From: Nitrospirota bacterium
GTDB lineage: Bacteria; Nitrospirota; Thermodesulfovibrionia; Thermodesulfovibrionales; Dissulfurispiraceae
Reading direction: 5' to 3'
Length of the DNA: 16,682 nucleotides
NCBI GenBank assembly: GCA_016212685.1
Contig: JACREW010000093.1
Coordinates: forward strand, 1-16,682
This document shows, in pieces, positions 14,294-16,682 of this stretch (its first letter is position 1; the number at the start of each line of letters is the position of its first letter). Under the pieces are notes generated by a model, which worked only from the letters and a program-made list of their open reading frames with translations, did not search any database and was not told the DNA's origin. Both the position numbers and the translations under genes were made by a program.

Positions 14294-14347
14294 GGCAAGA
14301 GGCAAAAGGCGAAGGGGCTGAAAATGAAACCATTAACCTTTAGCCTT
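14282..14347 (+). promoter_or_regulatory. Possible alternative hairpins before accB
   Basis: AAGGTTAA (14282-14289) is perfectly complementary to TTAACCTT (14333-14340). A competing pairing joins AAGGC and AAGG (14306-14310, 14312-14315) to CCTT and GCCTT (14337-14340, 14343-14347). The two pairings exclude each other because both use 14337-14340. A regulatory switch is possible, but the loops are long and the stems short. Confidence 0.3.
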
Positions 14348-14374
14348 AAATTTGGAGGCCATTATGGAATTTGA
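14324..14374 (+). other. Possible 16-codon leader peptide overlapping the accB start
   Basis: ATG 14324 is preceded by AAGGGG (14312-14317) at a 6-base spacing. It opens a short frame encoding MKPLTFSLKFGGHYGI with a TGA at 14372-14374, in a different frame from accB and overlapping its first codons. It may couple or modulate accB translation, or be chance. There is no family evidence. Confidence 0.35.
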
Positions 14375-14801
14375 AAATTTAAAGGAATTGATGGGGCTTT
14401 TGAAGGATACCGATATAACCGAACTGCAGGTGGAGAAAGACGGGGTTAAGGTAAGGATAAAGCGCGAGAAGTTCTTCGGTCATCTCGAAATTCAGAAATC
14501 CGTTGTCCACGAAAAAAAGGAGCTAAAGGAAGAGCCCGCAGAGCCGGAGGCCGAGGGGAGGCTGATTACCGTAACCTCTCCGATAGTAGGAACGTTTTAC
14601 AGGGCGGCTTCTCCGGAGGCGGAACCTTTTGTTAATGTGGGTGCCAGAGTTAAGAAAGGGCAGGTAATCTGCATTATAGAGGCAATGAAACTGATGAACG
14701 AAATAGAAAGTGAGGCCGACGGTGTTATTTCGAGAATTCTCGTGGAGAACGGACACCCGGTGGAGTACGGGGAGCCCCTTTTCTTAGTGGAACCTATATA
14801 G
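14364..14801 (+). CDS. accB: Biotin carboxyl carrier protein of acetyl-CoA carboxylase
   Basis: Carries the biotin that moves CO2 between the two halves of acetyl-CoA carboxylase, the first step of fatty-acid synthesis. ATG 14364 is chosen because GGAGG (14354-14358) lies 5 bases before it; the TTG 12 bp upstream is not used. The 145-residue protein has an N-terminal helix, a charged Glu/Pro-rich linker (about 48-66), and the biotinyl domain from TSPIVGTFYRA to the end. The biotin attachment Lys109 is in EAMKLMNE. The next gene, accC, begins 13 bp downstream, as usual. Confidence 0.95.
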   Translation: MEFENLKELMGLLKDTDITELQVEKDGVKVRIKREKFFGHLEIQKSVVHEKKELKEEPAEPEAEGRLITVTSPIVGTFYRAASPEAEPFVNVGARVKKGQVICIIEAMKLMNEIESEADGVISRILVENGHPVEYGEPLFLVEPI

Positions 14802-14814
14802 GTTAGGTGAAAGG

Positions 14815-16245
14815 ATGAAACTTTTCAAAAAGATACTTATAGCCAATCGCAGCGAAATAGCCGTGAGGATTATCCGCGCGTGCAGAGAGCTCGACATTAA
14901 GACTGTAGCCGTATTTTCCGACATAGAAAAGGACTCCCTCCATGTACGGCTCGCCGACGAGTCGATTTGTATAGGCCCGGCAAACTCAAAGCACAGTTAT
15001 CTGAATATACCGGCGATGCTAAGCGCTGCTGAGGTCACCGATTCCGAGGCTATCCATCCGGGATACGGGTTTTTGTCTGAGAATCCACAGTTTGCAGAGG
15101 CATGCGCCACATCTGGCATTACGTTCATAGGCCCTACCCCGGAAAACATAAGGATTGGAGGCGATAAGGCAAAGGCGCGTCAGGTGCTTAAACGGCGCGG
15201 CGTTCCTGTTGTTCCGGGCAGCGACGGCCCGGTGGCGTCGGAAGATGCAGTGATAAAGATAGCAAAAAAAATAGGATTTCCGGTCATTATAAAGGCGTCT
15301 GCCGGAGGAGGCGGGCGCGGCATGAGAATTGTGAGGGAGGACGGCGAACTTTCGCAGGCCTTTCACATGGCGCAGCGGGAATCCCTCGCCGCATTCGGCA
15401 GCAGCGAGATATACGTCGAAAAATATCTCCCTTCAATACGGCATATCGAAGTCCAGATAATCTCCGACGGCAAGGGCAATATAATTCACCTGGGAGAGCG
15501 CGACTGCTCCGTTCAGAGGAGACACCAAAAGCTTATAGAAGAAGCTCCCTCGCCTGTCGCCACCGAAAAATTCCGCAAAAGGATAGGCGAGCTTGCCGTT
15601 AAGGCCGCAAAGGCAATGAAATACCAGAACGTAGGAACCATAGAATTCATCGTGGACCAAGACCAAAATATCTATTTCATGGAAGTAAACACAAGGGTTC
15701 AGGTAGAACATGCCATTACCGAGGAGCTTACCGGCATCGACATCATAAAGGAGCAGATACGCATAGCCGCGGGATTTCCGTTGTCATACAGGCAGAATCA
15801 GATAAAGCCCTCGGGGCATGTTATAGAATGCAGGATAAATGCGGAAGATCCGGAGCGATTTATTCCCTCCCCCGGCAAACTGACGTTTTTCTCGCCTTCC
15901 GGCGGTCCCGGAGTGAGGGTCGATACTGCCGCTTATGCCGGATGGGTTGTGCCGTCCCAATACGATTCCATGATAGCGAAACTGATAGTCCGCGGCAGGA
16001 ACAGGGAAGAGGCCATAGCAAAAATGAAAAGAGCCCTTGATGAATTCATCATAGAGGGCATAAAGACCACCATCCCTTTCCATAAAAAAGTGCTCAATCA
16101 CCCCGATTTCATAAAAGGAAATTTCAATACCGATTTCATCGAGAAAATGAACAGCCGGTCAAACGGAACTAACAACGGCAGCAACAACGGAAATAAGAAC
16201 GGCAATAAACTGTCGGAAGCGGCCGCCGGCATCGATGAGGCTTAG
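14815..16245 (+). CDS. accC: Biotin carboxylase subunit of acetyl-CoA carboxylase
   Basis: Carboxylates biotin on AccB using ATP and bicarbonate. The protein begins KKILIANRSEIAVRIIRACREL. It contains the ATP-grasp glycine loop SAGGGGRGMR, HIEVQII, GERDCSVQRRHQKLIEEAPS and FMEVNTRVQVEHAITE, where many relatives have Pro instead of Ala after VEH. The usual fold ends about residue 446. The remaining 31 residues form an Asn/Gly/Ser-rich tail, NGTNNGSNNGNKNGNK, encoded by a short imperfect repeat. The end overlaps the thiE start by 11 bp. Confidence 0.96.
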   Translation: MKLFKKILIANRSEIAVRIIRACRELDIKTVAVFSDIEKDSLHVRLADESICIGPANSKHSYLNIPAMLSAAEVTDSEAIHPGYGFLSENPQFAEACATSGITFIGPTPENIRIGGDKAKARQVLKRRGVPVVPGSDGPVASEDAVIKIAKKIGFPVIIKASAGGGGRGMRIVREDGELSQAFHMAQRESLAAFGSSEIYVEKYLPSIRHIEVQIISDGKGNIIHLGERDCSVQRRHQKLIEEAPSPVATEKFRKRIGELAVKAAKAMKYQNVGTIEFIVDQDQNIYFMEVNTRVQVEHAITEELTGIDIIKEQIRIAAGFPLSYRQNQIKPSGHVIECRINAEDPERFIPSPGKLTFFSPSGGPGVRVDTAAYAGWVVPSQYDSMIAKLIVRGRNREEAIAKMKRALDEFIIEGIKTTIPFHKKVLNHPDFIKGNFNTDFIEKMNSRSNGTNNGSNNGNKNGNKLSEAAAGIDEA

Positions 16246-16682
16246 CCGTATTTGTTTCGTATCGGATTCATGCGGCATTGAAACTGCGGTTCCCGTAGTT
16301 CTAAAAGCAGGCATACGATGGATCCAATACCGCGAAAAAAACAGGACAAGAAGAGAGATGTTCCATGATGCGCGGAAACTGAGAGAGCTTACGAAAAAAT
16401 TTGATGCCTGTTTTATCGTGAACGATTATGCCGATATCGCCCTTGCCGTCGATGCGGACGGCGTGCATCTGGGTCAGGACGACATCCCCGTAAAAGAGGC
16501 CAGAAAAATAATGGAAGGCAGAATTATCGGCGTATCGACGCATAATGTGCAGGAAGCCATAGACGCCGAAAAAGAGGGCGCGGATTATATCGGGTTCGGC
16601 TCCATCTTTCCTACGGCTACGAAAGAGGATGTAATATTGCAGGGACTCTATGCCCTCGAAAAAGTAAAGCAATCGGTGAAAA
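16235..16682 (+). CDS. thiE: ThiE/TenI-family protein, probable thiamine-phosphate synthase, 3' end cut by window
   Basis: The frame from ATG 16235 stays open to the right edge (149 codons). It encodes RWIQYREKNRTRREM, FIVNDYADIALAV, DGVHLGQDDIPVKEARKIM, IIGVSTHNVQEAIDAEKEGADYIGFG and SIFPTATKED. These are the ThiE signatures: the QxRxK phosphate-binding motif, the ND metal site and the GVHLGQ loop. ThiE joins the pyrimidine and thiazole phosphates of thiamine. TenI-like thiazole tautomerases share the fold, so ThiE is the more likely but not certain call. Overlap with accC suggests co-translation. No clear Shine-Dalgarno is seen. Confidence 0.83.
   Translation, partial: MRLSRICFVSDSCGIETAVPVVLKAGIRWIQYREKNRTRREMFHDARKLRELTKKFDACFIVNDYADIALAVDADGVHLGQDDIPVKEARKIMEGRIIGVSTHNVQEAIDAEKEGADYIGFGSIFPTATKEDVILQGLYALEKVKQSVK

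Noticed and set aside
14352..14363. TTG start for accB
   Set aside because: It falls just before and within the ribosome-binding site GGAGG, which serves ATG 14364.
1..16682. tRNA, rRNA, CRISPR or insertion sequence
   Set aside because: I found no cloverleaf, regular spaced repeats, transposase reading frame or flanking inverted repeats; reading by eye may miss weak cases.

Overview
The window is chromosomal DNA from a bacterium. It carries a conserved housekeeping cluster next to a small accessory segment. The core genes favour ATA for isoleucine and AGG for arginine. Their order (YicC, RemA-like protein, gmk, rpoZ, coaBC, TPR protein, aminopeptidase, efp, accB, accC, thiE) and a likely selenoprotein suggest an anaerobic lineage such as Nitrospirota or a delta-proteobacterial/Desulfobacterota relative. 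That placement is inferred by eye and is not proven.

Left part (1-3528): the 3' part of a membrane M48 (Ste24-type) protease faces a minus-strand MazF-like toxin with its ribbon-helix-helix antitoxin. A Cys-rich YkgJ-like protein follows on the minus strand. Divergent from it, in a 25-bp gap, starts the most interesting item: a 55-residue protein with two CxxC motifs and an in-frame TGA at codon 16, followed at the right distance by a good bacterial SECIS-like stem-loop. It reads as an unannotated selenoprotein. A YacP-like NYN ribonuclease follows, possibly started at a rare AUU. Then comes a DUF2281/PIN-domain toxin-antitoxin pair.

Middle part (3529-7394): a remnant of a type III-like DNA methyltransferase gene, then a restriction-modification pair. 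The pair is a 954-residue adenine-type DNA methyltransferase and a small protein with a PD-(D/E)xK-like nuclease motif. These two genes look different in codon use from their neighbours and are likely acquired.

Right part (7394-16682): a PAP2-family membrane phosphatase and a YggU protein lead into a long, tightly packed plus-strand gene string: YicC ribonuclease, DUF370/RemA, guanylate kinase, RNA polymerase omega, CoaBC, a TPR protein, a Xaa-Pro aminopeptidase, EF-P, biotin carboxyl carrier protein, biotin carboxylase, and a ThiE-family protein cut by the window end. Most neighbours overlap or lie within a few bases, so they are probably co-transcribed and partly translationally coupled. 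The string serves nucleotide, transcription, CoA, translation and fatty-acid precursor functions. Two places suggest local translational control: a hairpin between a strong Shine-Dalgarno sequence and the coaBC start, and a leader mini-ORF overlapping the accB start. I saw no tRNA, rRNA, CRISPR array or insertion sequence.
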